A stretch of DNA of 64,000 bases from contig JAFGNZ010000172.1 in the NCBI GenBank assembly GCA_016926755.1, positions 54,614 to 118,613 on the forward strand. Direction: 5' to 3'. Source of the DNA: Myxococcaceae bacterium. GTDB taxonomy: Bacteria > Myxococcota > Myxococcia > Myxococcales > Myxococcaceae. Each line of letters begins with the position of its first letter. The stretch's first letter is position 1. Of the stretch, positions 25,500 to 33,746 are shown one piece after another. Position numbers and translations under genes: made by a program. Under the pieces are notes generated by a model. That model was not told the DNA's origin, did no database searches, and worked only from the letters and a program-made list of their open reading frames with translations.

Positions 25500-27590
25500 A
25501 TGCGCCGTGCCTGCCCCCGCCTTACCCTGGTGATCGCGCTGGCGCTCGCCTTCCTGGGAGGGTGCTGGCCCTGGAGCTCGCCCAAGCCGCCGCCTCCTTC
25601 TCCGGAGCTCACGGAGCCGGGGGGGCCGGGCCTGGGAGGCGCGTGCGCGGGCAACCAGCGCTTCCTCATCGGCAGCGGCATCCATGACATCACCGGACCG
25701 GCGGCCGAGGTGGGGATGATGGGCTACGGCTCGCTGACGCAGCAGACGGAGGGGCTCCACCTGCGCCTGCGCTCGCGCGCCTTCGTCATCCACTCGTCGT
25801 GCAACGACAAGCGCGTGGTCTTCGTGAGCGCGGATCTCGGCCAGCTGTTCCAGGCCGTGAAGCAGCAGGTGGTGGAGCGGCTGCGCGCCCGCTACGGCGA
25901 CCTCTACTCGGACGCGAACGTGCTGCTGAGCGCCACGCACACGCACTCCGGCCCCGGGGGCTACTCCCACTATGCGCTCTATGATCTGACGACCCTGGGG
26001 TTCATCCCGCAGAACTTCGAGGCCATCGTCGCGGGCATCGTCCAGTCCGTCGTCCGCGCCCACGAGAACCTGCGTGAGGGTACCCTGCGCATGGCGGCGG
26101 GGGAGCTGTCGGGCGCCAGCCGCAACCGCTCCCGGGAGGCGTACGAGCTCAACCCCGCCGAGGAGCGCGCGCGCTACACGCAGGACACCGACAACCGCAT
26201 GACGCTGGTGCGCTTCACCCAGGAGGGGGGCAGGGAGATCGGCCTCATCAACTGGTTCGCCGTGCACGGCACGTCCATGGGCAACACGAACCACCTCATC
26301 AGCAGCGACAACAAGGGCTCCGCCTCCACCCTCTTCGAGCAGGCGCGCGGCACGCTCTACACGCGCAAGGACACCTTCGTGGCCGCCTTCGCCCAGAGCA
26401 ACGAGGGGGACGTGACGCCCAACATCCTCGGCGGCACCGACGGCGGCGGCGCCGACGACTTCGAGGACACCTCCCTCTCGGCGCGCAAGCAGTACGCGCG
26501 GGCCGAGGAGCTCTACGCGGGCGCCACCGCCTCGCTCACCGGCGGCGTGGACTACCGGCACATGCACGTGAAGATGGACCAGGTGCAGGTGGAGCCCCGG
26601 TTCGCGGATGGCCAGGCGCGCGGCACGTGCCCCGCCGCCATCGGCGTGTCCATGCTGGCGGGCGCGGAGGATGGGCCTGCCTATGGCCGCGAGGGCGTCT
26701 CCTGCGCCACCATCCGGGATCTGTTCGGCGGCTTCGTGTGCACCTTCTCGCGCACGGAGTGCCAGGGGGTGAAGCCCATCATCCTGGAGATGGGCCGGAT
26801 GAAGCCGTACCCCTGGAGCCCGGAGGTGCTGCCCCTGCAGATCGTCACCCTGGGCAACCTGGCCCTGGTCGCCGTGCCCTTCGAGCTGACCACCATGTCC
26901 GGGCGGCGCCTGCGCGAGACGGTGCGCGAGCGGCTCGCGCCGGCCGGCGTCACCGAGGTCGTCATCGCCGGCCTGTCCAACGCGTACGCCGGCTACGTGG
27001 CCACGCGCGAGGAGTACGAGCGGCAGGACTACGAGGGGGCCTCCACCCACTTCGGGCCGTGGACGCTGGCGGCGCTGCAGCAGGAGTTCGCCCGGCTGGC
27101 CGAGGCGCTCGCGGCCAACGCGCCCGTGCCGCCGGGGCCTGTCCCGAGGGATCTCCGAGACGCGGTCATCGGCCTGCAGCCCGGGGTGGTGTTCGACGAC
27201 AAGGTGCTGTGGGCCACCTTCGGCGGCGTGGTGCGCGGCCAGGACGCGCGGCCTGGCTACACGCGCGGCGAGACGGTGCGCGTCACCTTCTGGGGCGGCC
27301 ACCCGAAGAACAACCTGCGCATCCACGACACCTTCCTGCGAGTCCAGCGGCGCGAGGGCGACAGGTGGAAGGACGTGGCGTACGACTGGAGCTGGGAGAC
27401 GAAGTACCACTGGAAGCGCGTGGCCTGCGTGCCCACCCTGGCCTGCTCGCACATCACCGTGGAGTGGAGCATCCCCGAGAGCACCCCGGCGGGCACCTAC
27501 CGCCTCCTGCACGGCGGCGACTGGAAGTCGGGGTGGGACGGCAAGGTGCGCCGCTACATCGGCGGCTCCCGCGAGTTCACCGTGCAGTGA
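25500..27590 (+). CDS. Neutral/alkaline ceramidase
   Basis: 696 aa from the ATG at 25500 with GGAGAG upstream. The signal peptide ends in LGGC (lipoprotein), followed by a Pro-rich spacer. The ceramidase domain shows the Zn-binding ATHTHSGPGGYS motif, the nucleophile Ser in NRSREAYELNP, INWFAVHGTSM and GLSNAYAGYVATREEY. The last ~150 residues form the C-terminal Ig-like domain. The enzyme cleaves the N-acyl bond of ceramide; myxobacteria make ceramides and sphingolipid-like lipids, so both self-lipid turnover and prey-lipid attack are possible. The lipid anchor implies a cell-surface or periplasmic site. The adjacent upstream deacetylase is on the same strand with an 85-bp gap. Confidence 0.9.
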   Translation: MRRACPRLTLVIALALAFLGGCWPWSSPKPPPPSPELTEPGGPGLGGACAGNQRFLIGSGIHDITGPAAEVGMMGYGSLTQQTEGLHLRLRSRAFVIHSSCNDKRVVFVSADLGQLFQAVKQQVVERLRARYGDLYSDANVLLSATHTHSGPGGYSHYALYDLTTLGFIPQNFEAIVAGIVQSVVRAHENLREGTLRMAAGELSGASRNRSREAYELNPAEERARYTQDTDNRMTLVRFTQEGGREIGLINWFAVHGTSMGNTNHLISSDNKGSASTLFEQARGTLYTRKDTFVAAFAQSNEGDVTPNILGGTDGGGADDFEDTSLSARKQYARAEELYAGATASLTGGVDYRHMHVKMDQVQVEPRFADGQARGTCPAAIGVSMLAGAEDGPAYGREGVSCATIRDLFGGFVCTFSRTECQGVKPIILEMGRMKPYPWSPEVLPLQIVTLGNLALVAVPFELTTMSGRRLRETVRERLAPAGVTEVVIAGLSNAYAGYVATREEYERQDYEGASTHFGPWTLAALQQEFARLAEALAANAPVPPGPVPRDLRDAVIGLQPGVVFDDKVLWATFGGVVRGQDARPGYTRGETVRVTFWGGHPKNNLRIHDTFLRVQRREGDRWKDVAYDWSWETKYHWKRVACVPTLACSHITVEWSIPESTPAGTYRLLHGGDWKSGWDGKVRRYIGGSREFTVQ

Positions 27591-27614
27591 GGCGCCAGGC
27601 GCGCGCCGCGTCGC

Positions 27615-28439
27615 TCAGTTGCAGCTCCCGTTGCCGCACGTCTCCCGGCTGGCGCACTTCGCGCAAACCGCCCCGCCCTGTCCGCAGGCGTTGATCGAGG
27701 TGCCGGGCAGGCAGGCATTGAAGGCGCAGCACCCGTTGGCGCACGAGGCGGGCGTGCACACGCACCGGCCCCCGACGCACTCCTGGCCCGCGCCGCACGG
27801 GCCTCCGGTGCCGCACTTGCACTGGCCGTTGTCACACGCATCCGTGGTGAGCGGATCGCACGCGCCCGCGGTCCCGCAGACGCAGGAGCCCTCGGGGCCA
27901 CAGGAGTCCGCCGTGCTCCGATCGCACGTCACGCAGGCGATGCCGCCGGTGCCGCAGGTGTTGAAGGTGGAGGTGGTGCAGATCCCGGACTTGCAGCAGC
28001 CCTCCGGGCAGTCGAGGCAGAAGCCATCGATCGAGGTGGGCTCCAGCCGCACGGTGATGTCCACCTCGCTGCCTTCCTGGACCCGCACCTGGCTCGTGCC
28101 GAGCGCCACCCGAGTCCCCAGGCGCAGCCCCTCCACCTGCAGCTGCGCCTCCGCCTTGTCCGGCGCGGAGGGCAGCAGGATGCGGAACGTCTCCTCCTGG
28201 GCGAGCGTCCGCTCGGGCTGCTCCGGCAGGAGCTGGGGGCCAATGGCGCTCCCCGCCACCGCCCCGGAGACGCGGAGCTGATCCATCGTCAACGAAGGAG
28301 GAAAGTCGATGGTGACGTAGAGCGCCGTCCCGGCGGGATCCCGGCATGCGCCGAGCAACACGCCCCACCCCAGCAGCCCCATCCCGCAAAGGCGCCCGGC
28401 CCACCCCACCGCCGTGCTCGCTTTGCGTTTCGGTTTCAT
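27615..28439 (-). CDS. Cys-rich lipoprotein of myxobacterial type
   Basis: 274 aa. The signal peptide ends in LLGAC (lipobox). Residues ~38-135 form a beta-sandwich-like domain (ALYVTIDFPPSL, VDITVRLEP). The second half (~140-274) has about 28 Cys in CxxC/CC clusters (FCLDCPEGCCKSGIC, CNGSC-like ends) separated by Gly-rich turns. It resembles the disulfide-rich tails common on myxobacterial surface proteins. Convergent with the ceramidase. Role probably structural or adhesive; not shown by sequence. Nothing suggests truncation. Confidence 0.78.
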   Translation of the reverse strand: MKPKRKASTAVGWAGRLCGMGLLGWGVLLGACRDPAGTALYVTIDFPPSLTMDQLRVSGAVAGSAIGPQLLPEQPERTLAQEETFRILLPSAPDKAEAQLQVEGLRLGTRVALGTSQVRVQEGSEVDITVRLEPTSIDGFCLDCPEGCCKSGICTTSTFNTCGTGGIACVTCDRSTADSCGPEGSCVCGTAGACDPLTTDACDNGQCKCGTGGPCGAGQECVGGRCVCTPASCANGCCAFNACLPGTSINACGQGGAVCAKCASRETCGNGSCN

Positions 28440-28562
28440 GGCGTCTTCACGCTAGCGGTGTACCGAGGAGCGCTGGTGGGAGAGCCGAGCCGGGGGAGGT
28501 TCACCGTTGGGAAGGCGACGTTCTCCCGCGCGGAGCTGGCCCAGCAGCCGACAGTAACTCCG

Positions 28563-30017
28563 TTACAGGAGGGTGCAGTCCTGGGGCACGGCCACGGGCG
28601 CGGCCGGCACCGAGCGGGAGGGGCGCAGCCGGCGCACGTACTCGCGCAGCTGGGCCGAGGGGTTGATGAACTGGAGGCCCACGCCCGGTGACATGCCCCA
28701 GGTCCGGGCCTGCGCCGAGTCCACGTGCCGCACCACCTCGCCCACGCACTCCACCGGCACGCCCTCCAGCAGCAGGGTGAACTCGAGCCGCGTGAAGAGC
28801 TGAGGGAAGGGATCCGCGCAGCACATGAAGAGGCCACCGCGGCTCAGCTCGGTGCACTTCACCTCCACCTCGCCCACGCCGTCGCGGCGGTGCACGCGGG
28901 CCCTCCAGTGCTGAGGGGCCTGGGGGCTGGGGCGCGACAGGTGCGCCCGAGGAGCCCGCAGGGACACGGTGGGGGAGGGCACCGGCGTCATGCCTTGCAC
29001 GGGCTCGGGCGTGAAGGGCCCTCCGGCAGCGCAGCCCATCGCCGCCTCCAGGGCCTGCTTGAAGTCGAGCGCGCGGGAGAAGCGCTCCTCCGGCCGCCGC
29101 GCCAGCGCGCGCAGGATCGCCTCCGAGAGCTCCACGGGGATGCGGGGGTTGAGCAGGTGGGGCGGCACCGGCCCCGCCGCGGTGGGAGACAGCAGGAGCT
29201 CCGCGATCTGCCCGCGCGGGTAGGGCAGCCGCCCGGCGGCCATCAGGTACGCCGTCACCCCCAGCGCATAGATGTCCGCGCGCCCGTCCACGGGCTGCGC
29301 CGTCCACTGCTCCGGAGACATGTACGCCGGCGTACCCAGCACCGTGCCCGCCTGCGTGATGGGCGGCTGGGTGATGGGGCCGCGCGCCTTGGCCACGCCG
29401 AAGTCCAGCACCTTCAGCCAGGGGCGCCTCTTGCCCTCCCGCCGCACCAGGAAGAGGTTGTCCGGCTTGAGGTCGCGGTGCACCACCCCGGCCTCGTGCG
29501 CGGCCTCCAGCGCCTCGCAGGCCTGCGCCAGCAGGTGCGTGAGCAGCGCCGGCTCCACCGGCCTGGGCAGCTGCGACAGTGGCACCCCGTCCAGGTACTC
29601 CATCACGAAGAAGTGGAGGCCGCCGGGGGCCTCGCTGATGTCGAAGATGCGGACGATGTTGGGGTGCCCCACCACATTCACCGTCTTCGCCTCGGCGTAG
29701 AAGCGCGCGCGCAGGGCCGCGTCCTGGCTCAGGTGCGGGTGCAGCACCTTGAGCGCCACCCGCGCGCCGATGCGCGTCTGCTCCGCCAGGTACACCGTGC
29801 CCATGCCGCCCGAGCCCAGCCGCTTCAGCACGCGATAGCGCCCGAGCACCTGCCCCACCAGATCCACGGGAGTCTCCAGCTCCCGCTGCGGCGAAGGAGG
29901 AGGGGAGACAGGCCGCGGCTGTGGGGCTGGCGAGGTGAGCTGGACCGAGTGGCTCCAGTGCACGTTGCCGCACAGCTCGTCATCGGCATGTTCGGAGAGA
30001 CACAGTTCACAGCGCAT
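28563..30017 (-). CDS. Ser/Thr protein kinase with C-terminal PilZ domain
   Basis: 484 aa from the ATG at 30017, where MRCELCLSEH forms the usual short Cys-motif head of such kinases; longer starts to 30113 are possible. The kinase domain (~60-320) is complete: glycine loop GSGGMGTVYLAE, VALKVLHPHL (Lys), HRDLKPDN, DFGVAKARG, and the APE-equivalent TPAYMSPEQ. A Pro-rich linker follows. Residues ~375-470 form a PilZ-type domain (ELSRGGLFMCCADPFP, GEVVRHVD, GVGLQFINPS). PilZ domains often bind c-di-GMP, though the RxxxR arginines that contact it are not obvious, so this may be the ligand-free PilZ-like (TIGR02266) type frequent in myxobacteria. No transmembrane segment. Confidence 0.88.
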   Translation of the reverse strand: MRCELCLSEHADDELCGNVHWSHSVQLTSPAPQPRPVSPPPSPQRELETPVDLVGQVLGRYRVLKRLGSGGMGTVYLAEQTRIGARVALKVLHPHLSQDAALRARFYAEAKTVNVVGHPNIVRIFDISEAPGGLHFFVMEYLDGVPLSQLPRPVEPALLTHLLAQACEALEAAHEAGVVHRDLKPDNLFLVRREGKRRPWLKVLDFGVAKARGPITQPPITQAGTVLGTPAYMSPEQWTAQPVDGRADIYALGVTAYLMAAGRLPYPRGQIAELLLSPTAAGPVPPHLLNPRIPVELSEAILRALARRPEERFSRALDFKQALEAAMGCAAGGPFTPEPVQGMTPVPSPTVSLRAPRAHLSRPSPQAPQHWRARVHRRDGVGEVEVKCTELSRGGLFMCCADPFPQLFTRLEFTLLLEGVPVECVGEVVRHVDSAQARTWGMSPGVGLQFINPSAQLREYVRRLRPSRSVPAAPVAVPQDCTLL

Positions 30018-30231
30018 GGGGCCTGCAACCTGGTGAGGGGGTTCCTCCCATGCCCTGCAAGACATGTGCACTGTCGCCGGGCGCACGAAACCTTCACTCC
30101 GCGAGGAGGCCACGGCGCGCCGCGCGCCAGTACGCGGCGTTGCAGTGCTGATCAGTGCACAGGCCTACCCTGTCGCTCGAAGTGAGACGGAGAGCGTTTC
30201 TCATTTCGTTCAACAGGGCCGGTCATTCTTT

Positions 30232-31308
30232 TCATTCTCTTCGCGACGCCCCGGCCCAGGGCTCGGCGTCAATGCGCACGCCCACATAAGAGGGGAAGCG
30301 CGGCACGCCGTCGTTGGAGAGCTCCTGGTAGCGGAAGGTGATGATGCTGCCGAGGGGCGGCGGGCTCTCCCGCTCCGCGTCGGACAGGCCGGTGCCCACC
30401 GAGAAGCGGGTGCCGTTGCGCAGCTCCACCTCGAGCGCGCCCAGCCGCCCCCGGTGCCGGCCCGCGCCCGGCTGGTGACCGATCACCCGCGCCTCGTCGT
30501 CGTGGAAGCTCTTCACCTTCAACAGCGTGTAGGAGCGGCCCGCCTCGTAGCGCGAGCCGGGCTGGCGCAGCATCAGCCCCTCGCCCCCGAGCCCCTCCAC
30601 CCGCGCCAGCTCCTTGCGCAGGTGCGGCACACCCTGGCAGGGCTCATGAGGCAGCCACTCGGCGTAGGGCGGCGCCACGTCCTCCACGTACTGCTCGCAG
30701 TGGGCGATGCGCTCCTCGAAGGGCGCGTCCAGCCCGGGCGCGTCGAAGAGGACGAAGGCCAGCTGCTTCCAGTCGTCGCTCTGATCCTGCCGCCGCACGA
30801 TGCTCACCGTCGTCTGGAACTTCTTGCGCCCGCCGAACAGCTCCCCATCCAGCGGGTAGTCCGGCAGCCTCTCGGTGAACCAGCCCGGCGCGTAGAAGGG
30901 GTTGCCCTGGCGCGAGAGGAACCGGCTCCCGTCCCAGTACGCGCGCACGCCGTCCAGCTTCTCGCTCATCCACCAGCCGGTGAGATCCGTGTCGTTCTGC
31001 CACGAGTGGGCCAGGAGGATGGGGGGAGCCTTGCCGGCGCTGGCCGCGGCGCTGGCGCGCGTGCTGGACGAGGCGCGGTTGGGAGCGGGGGCCCCGGCGC
31101 GGGAGGCCGCCGCGCCGAGGCGGGCCTCTTCGGCCTCGTCACCGCGGACCTTGCGCAGGTGCTTGCAGGTGCGCCGCTCGATGGGCACGGACTGGTTGCG
31201 CCACGCCGGGCACGAGCACGAGTAGACACCGCCGGTGTTCTTCAGGACGTACGGCTTTGCGCCCGAGCCTTGGACTTCGAGCTGCCCGCCATCTGGGATA
31301 TCGGCCAC
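30232..31308 (-). CDS. ATP-dependent DNA ligase with N-terminal SWIM zinc finger
   Basis: 358 aa. Residues ~20-55 form a SWIM finger (CSCPAWRN with CxC, then CKHLRK with CxH). After an Ala/Ser-rich linker, the nucleotidyltransferase core shows motif I SEKLDGVRAYWDG (adenylated Lys), motif III PLDGELFGG, motif IV EGLMLRQPGS and motif V YTLLKVKSFHDDEA. A C-terminal OB-fold follows (VELRNGTRFSVGTGLSDAER). This is the minimal LigE-like size class, accessory to the NAD-dependent LigA used in replication. It lacks a periplasmic signal, so it acts inside the cell, probably in repair. The SWIM finger likely aids DNA binding. Confidence 0.9.
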   Translation of the reverse strand: MADIPDGGQLEVQGSGAKPYVLKNTGGVYSCSCPAWRNQSVPIERRTCKHLRKVRGDEAEEARLGAAASRAGAPAPNRASSSTRASAAASAGKAPPILLAHSWQNDTDLTGWWMSEKLDGVRAYWDGSRFLSRQGNPFYAPGWFTERLPDYPLDGELFGGRKKFQTTVSIVRRQDQSDDWKQLAFVLFDAPGLDAPFEERIAHCEQYVEDVAPPYAEWLPHEPCQGVPHLRKELARVEGLGGEGLMLRQPGSRYEAGRSYTLLKVKSFHDDEARVIGHQPGAGRHRGRLGALEVELRNGTRFSVGTGLSDAERESPPPLGSIITFRYQELSNDGVPRFPSYVGVRIDAEPWAGASRRE

Positions 31309-31470
31309 GCGTTCTTCCCCTCACAACGCCGCGAGTTCCTCGCGGCGACGAACAGAATCGTATCCCTCAGGTCTGACATGGACGGAGGACTTCCGAGGGA
31401 GGGTGAACGGTTGCCGTCCTCGGGAGTAGCGGCGGGCGGAGAAGTGCCGCACCCTGCGTGAGAACGAGGC

Positions 31471-32004
31471 ATGCCGGGAGCGCGCCACTTGGTGATCATC
31501 GTCATGGGAGTGGCCGGGGTGGGGAAGACGGCCATCGGGGAGCGGCTGGCGGCGGTGCTCGGGTGGCGCTTCGTGGAGGGGGACGACTTCCACCCCCCGG
31601 CCAACGTGGCGAAGATGGCGGCGGGGGTGGCGCTGACGGACGAGGATCGCGCGCCCTGGCTGGCGCGGCTGCGCGGGCTCATCGAGGAGGCGCTGGCGCA
31701 GGGGGCGGACGTGGTGCTGTCGTGCTCGGCGCTCAAGGAGCGCTACCGGCGGCTGCTCACGGTGGATCCGGCGCGGGTGCGGTGGGTGTACCTGTGGGCG
31801 CCGCCGGAGCTGATCGCCAGCCGACTGGCGAGGCGCACGGGCCACTTCATGCCGCTGAGCCTGCTGGAGAGCCAGCTGGCGACGCTGGAGGTGCCCGAGG
31901 AGGCGCTGGCGGTGGAGGTGACGCCGGGCCCGGACGAGGTGGTCGCGGAGATCCGCGCCAGGCTCGGGCTCTCGCCGCGGACGGGCTCCCCAGGGCTCAC
32001 CTGA
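31471..32004 (+). CDS. Gluconokinase, GntK/thermoresistant type
   Basis: 177 aa P-loop kinase. It shows Walker A MGVAGVGKTAIG, the substrate block EGDDFHPPANVAKM, the LTDEDRAPWL motif and CSALKERYRRLL, all diagnostic of gluconokinase. It makes 6-phosphogluconate from gluconate and ATP, feeding the pentose-phosphate or Entner-Doudoroff pathways. No gluconate transporter or gnt repressor is next to it. The 3' end overlaps the convergent phosphotransferase gene by 8 bp. Length is normal. Confidence 0.9.
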   Translation: MPGARHLVIIVMGVAGVGKTAIGERLAAVLGWRFVEGDDFHPPANVAKMAAGVALTDEDRAPWLARLRGLIEEALAQGADVVLSCSALKERYRRLLTVDPARVRWVYLWAPPELIASRLARRTGHFMPLSLLESQLATLEVPEEALAVEVTPGPDEVVAEIRARLGLSPRTGSPGLT

Positions 32005-33091
32005 ACGCGGGCCAGACGAAGGGCGCGACCGTCCACCGCTCGCGCAGGCGCGCCTCCAGTGAGCCCAGGGTGCGCGCGAGCGCGGGGATCGGATCGAGCG
32101 GCTCCAGCAGCATCCGGCAGCGCTCGAGGTGGCGCAGCAGCGCGGCGCGCGCGGTGAAGGCCGGCGCCCACTCGTAGTCTTTCTCCAGCACCGTGGGGGG
32201 GAGCCACTGGAGGAGGTTCACCGTGCGCGCGGCGGCCACCATGGCGCGGGCGCGCACGTACTGCGAGTCCACCTGCGCCGCCTGGCAGCCCTGGCTCAGC
32301 ACGGCGCGGTAGGCGATGTCCGCGCGGGCGATGAGCGCGCTCGGCAGCGGCACGGTGAGCAGCCACATGAGCGCGTCGTGGAGGGCGTGGCGCATCCCCG
32401 CGTACTCGAAGTCCACGAGGTGCGGGCCCGCGCGCGTGAAGTGCGTGTTGCCCGGCGCCAGGTCCCCATGGGTGAAGGCGAGGAAGGGGCCCGGATCGGC
32501 CAGCGTGCGCGCGAGCTGCTCCAGCTCCGCCTCCGTCCCTGGCGCCTCCTCCGCGCCGACCGCCGTCACCCACCGCCGCAGCTGGCCGGCGTTGTCCAGG
32601 AGGTGGAGCGCGTTCTCGATGCGCACCTGCTGCTGGCGAGGCTCCACCGACTGGCGGATGGCGTCATACTCGGCCTGGGCGCCCAGGGTGCTCACGTGCA
32701 TCTGGGCGGTGAGCCGCACGATGGCCAGCAGGGCCGACTCGGCGGCGCGAGCGTCGTCGCCGTTCAGCAGATCCTCGAGGCTCTGTCCCTGGCCGAGGTC
32801 CTCCATGATGAAGAGGCGCGCCTCCTCGCTCCCGGTGAGGAGGTGTGGCCCCATGCCCAGGCCCTGGAGGGTGAGGAACAGGGTCCCCGCCCAGTCGTCC
32901 AGCCAGCAGATCGGGTCCTCGCGGAAGTGCTTGAGCACGACGCTGGGCACCTCCCCGCCGATCGCTCGGGCTCGCACCACGTCGCTGCGTGACTCGGAGC
33001 GGAGCACCTCCGGTTTGGTGAGGAGCACGGGGCGTCCCCATAGGGTGGAGAGCGCCCGGGCGCCGTCGGCCAGCAGCAGCTCCAGGTTCAA
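31997..33091 (-). CDS. Aminoglycoside phosphotransferase (APH)-like kinase
   Basis: About 364 aa. No ATG fits; the TTG at 33091 or the CTG at 33100, overlapping the upstream TGA, are the candidate starts, so translation is probably coupled. Core motifs are FIMEDLGQGQSLEDLL, the catalytic FTHGDLAPGNTHF (HxDxxxxN) and the metal-binding HLVDFEYAGMRHALHD. This family phosphorylates small hydroxyl compounds such as choline, homoserine, sugars or antibiotics. The substrate is unknown. It forms a pair with the B3/B4-domain gene just upstream, with only the stop/start junction between them. Possible roles are detoxification or amino-sugar metabolism. Confidence 0.75.
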   Translation of the reverse strand: MNLELLLADGARALSTLWGRPVLLTKPEVLRSESRSDVVRARAIGGEVPSVVLKHFREDPICWLDDWAGTLFLTLQGLGMGPHLLTGSEEARLFIMEDLGQGQSLEDLLNGDDARAAESALLAIVRLTAQMHVSTLGAQAEYDAIRQSVEPRQQQVRIENALHLLDNAGQLRRWVTAVGAEEAPGTEAELEQLARTLADPGPFLAFTHGDLAPGNTHFTRAGPHLVDFEYAGMRHALHDALMWLLTVPLPSALIARADIAYRAVLSQGCQAAQVDSQYVRARAMVAAARTVNLLQWLPPTVLEKDYEWAPAFTARAALLRHLERCRMLLEPLDPIPALARTLGSLEARLRERWTVAPFVWPAFR

Positions 33092-33096
33092 GGTTT

Positions 33097-33723
33097 TCAG
33101 GGCACTCGCTCCACGGTGGCGCCCATGCGCTCGAGCAGCTCGCGGTACCACGCGAAGGCGCGCTGGGTTCGATCTCCCAGCGCCTTGGCGCCCCACAGGA
33201 TGGTGAGGGTGCGGTGGGTGTCCGCGTTCGTCTTCGTGCGCTGCGCGTCCTTCACCGCGTTGGCGCAGGGGCCCTCCGCGTCGAAGAGGCACAGCAGCCC
33301 GGCCAGGTCGATGGTCTGCCCGGAGGCGTTGAAGACGTACTGCGCGCCCTCGGGGGCGATGCCGAGGCGGAACGGCGCCTTCGCGCGGTCCAGATCCACC
33401 ACGCTGATGGGCAGGCCGCTGTGGAGGGAGACGGCGTTGCACGCATCCACCGCGGCGTTGATGGAGCCGAGCGAGCCATCCCCGGAGGCGCGTACGAGGT
33501 ACTCCGAGGCAGGCTTGCCGCGGCCGGTGGGCTTGTAGCCGCCGTGGCGCAGCAGGTCTCGAACCACGCCGCGCACGGCGTCATCGCTGGTGAGGGGAGC
33601 GGAGGCGCCCGGCTTGAGCAGCGCGGTCAGCCACTCCAGGGAGGGGAGGGAGGAGAGTGGCCCCGGGAAGGTGGTGGTGAAGGCCAGGGCATCCAGCAGG
33701 GGGTGGGGATCGACGGTCAGCAC
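33097..33723 (-). CDS. B3/B4 (tRNA-editing-like) domain protein
   Basis: 208 aa from the GTG at 33723 (no ATG fits). The sequence GKPASEYLVRA, then GSINAAVDACNAVSLHSGLPISVVDLD and FDAEGPCANAVKDAQRTKTN, is the B3/B4 domain found in the editing half of phenylalanyl-tRNA synthetase beta and in stand-alone proteins. Free-standing members may hydrolyse mischarged aminoacyl-tRNAs or bind amino-acid-like ligands. The helix after it (LTILWGAKALGDRTQRAFAWYRELL) completes the protein. It directly precedes, and is probably co-translated with, the APH-like kinase gene. No experimental function is known to me for this pair. Confidence 0.8.
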   Translation of the reverse strand: MLTVDPHPLLDALAFTTTFPGPLSSLPSLEWLTALLKPGASAPLTSDDAVRGVVRDLLRHGGYKPTGRGKPASEYLVRASGDGSLGSINAAVDACNAVSLHSGLPISVVDLDRAKAPFRLGIAPEGAQYVFNASGQTIDLAGLLCLFDAEGPCANAVKDAQRTKTNADTHRTLTILWGAKALGDRTQRAFAWYRELLERMGATVERVP

Positions 33724-33746
33724 GGACGGGACTCTACCTCGCCCGG

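Noticed and set aside
25383..27512. 709-codon antisense ORF opposite the ceramidase
   Set aside because: Shadow of the ceramidase gene; no domain.
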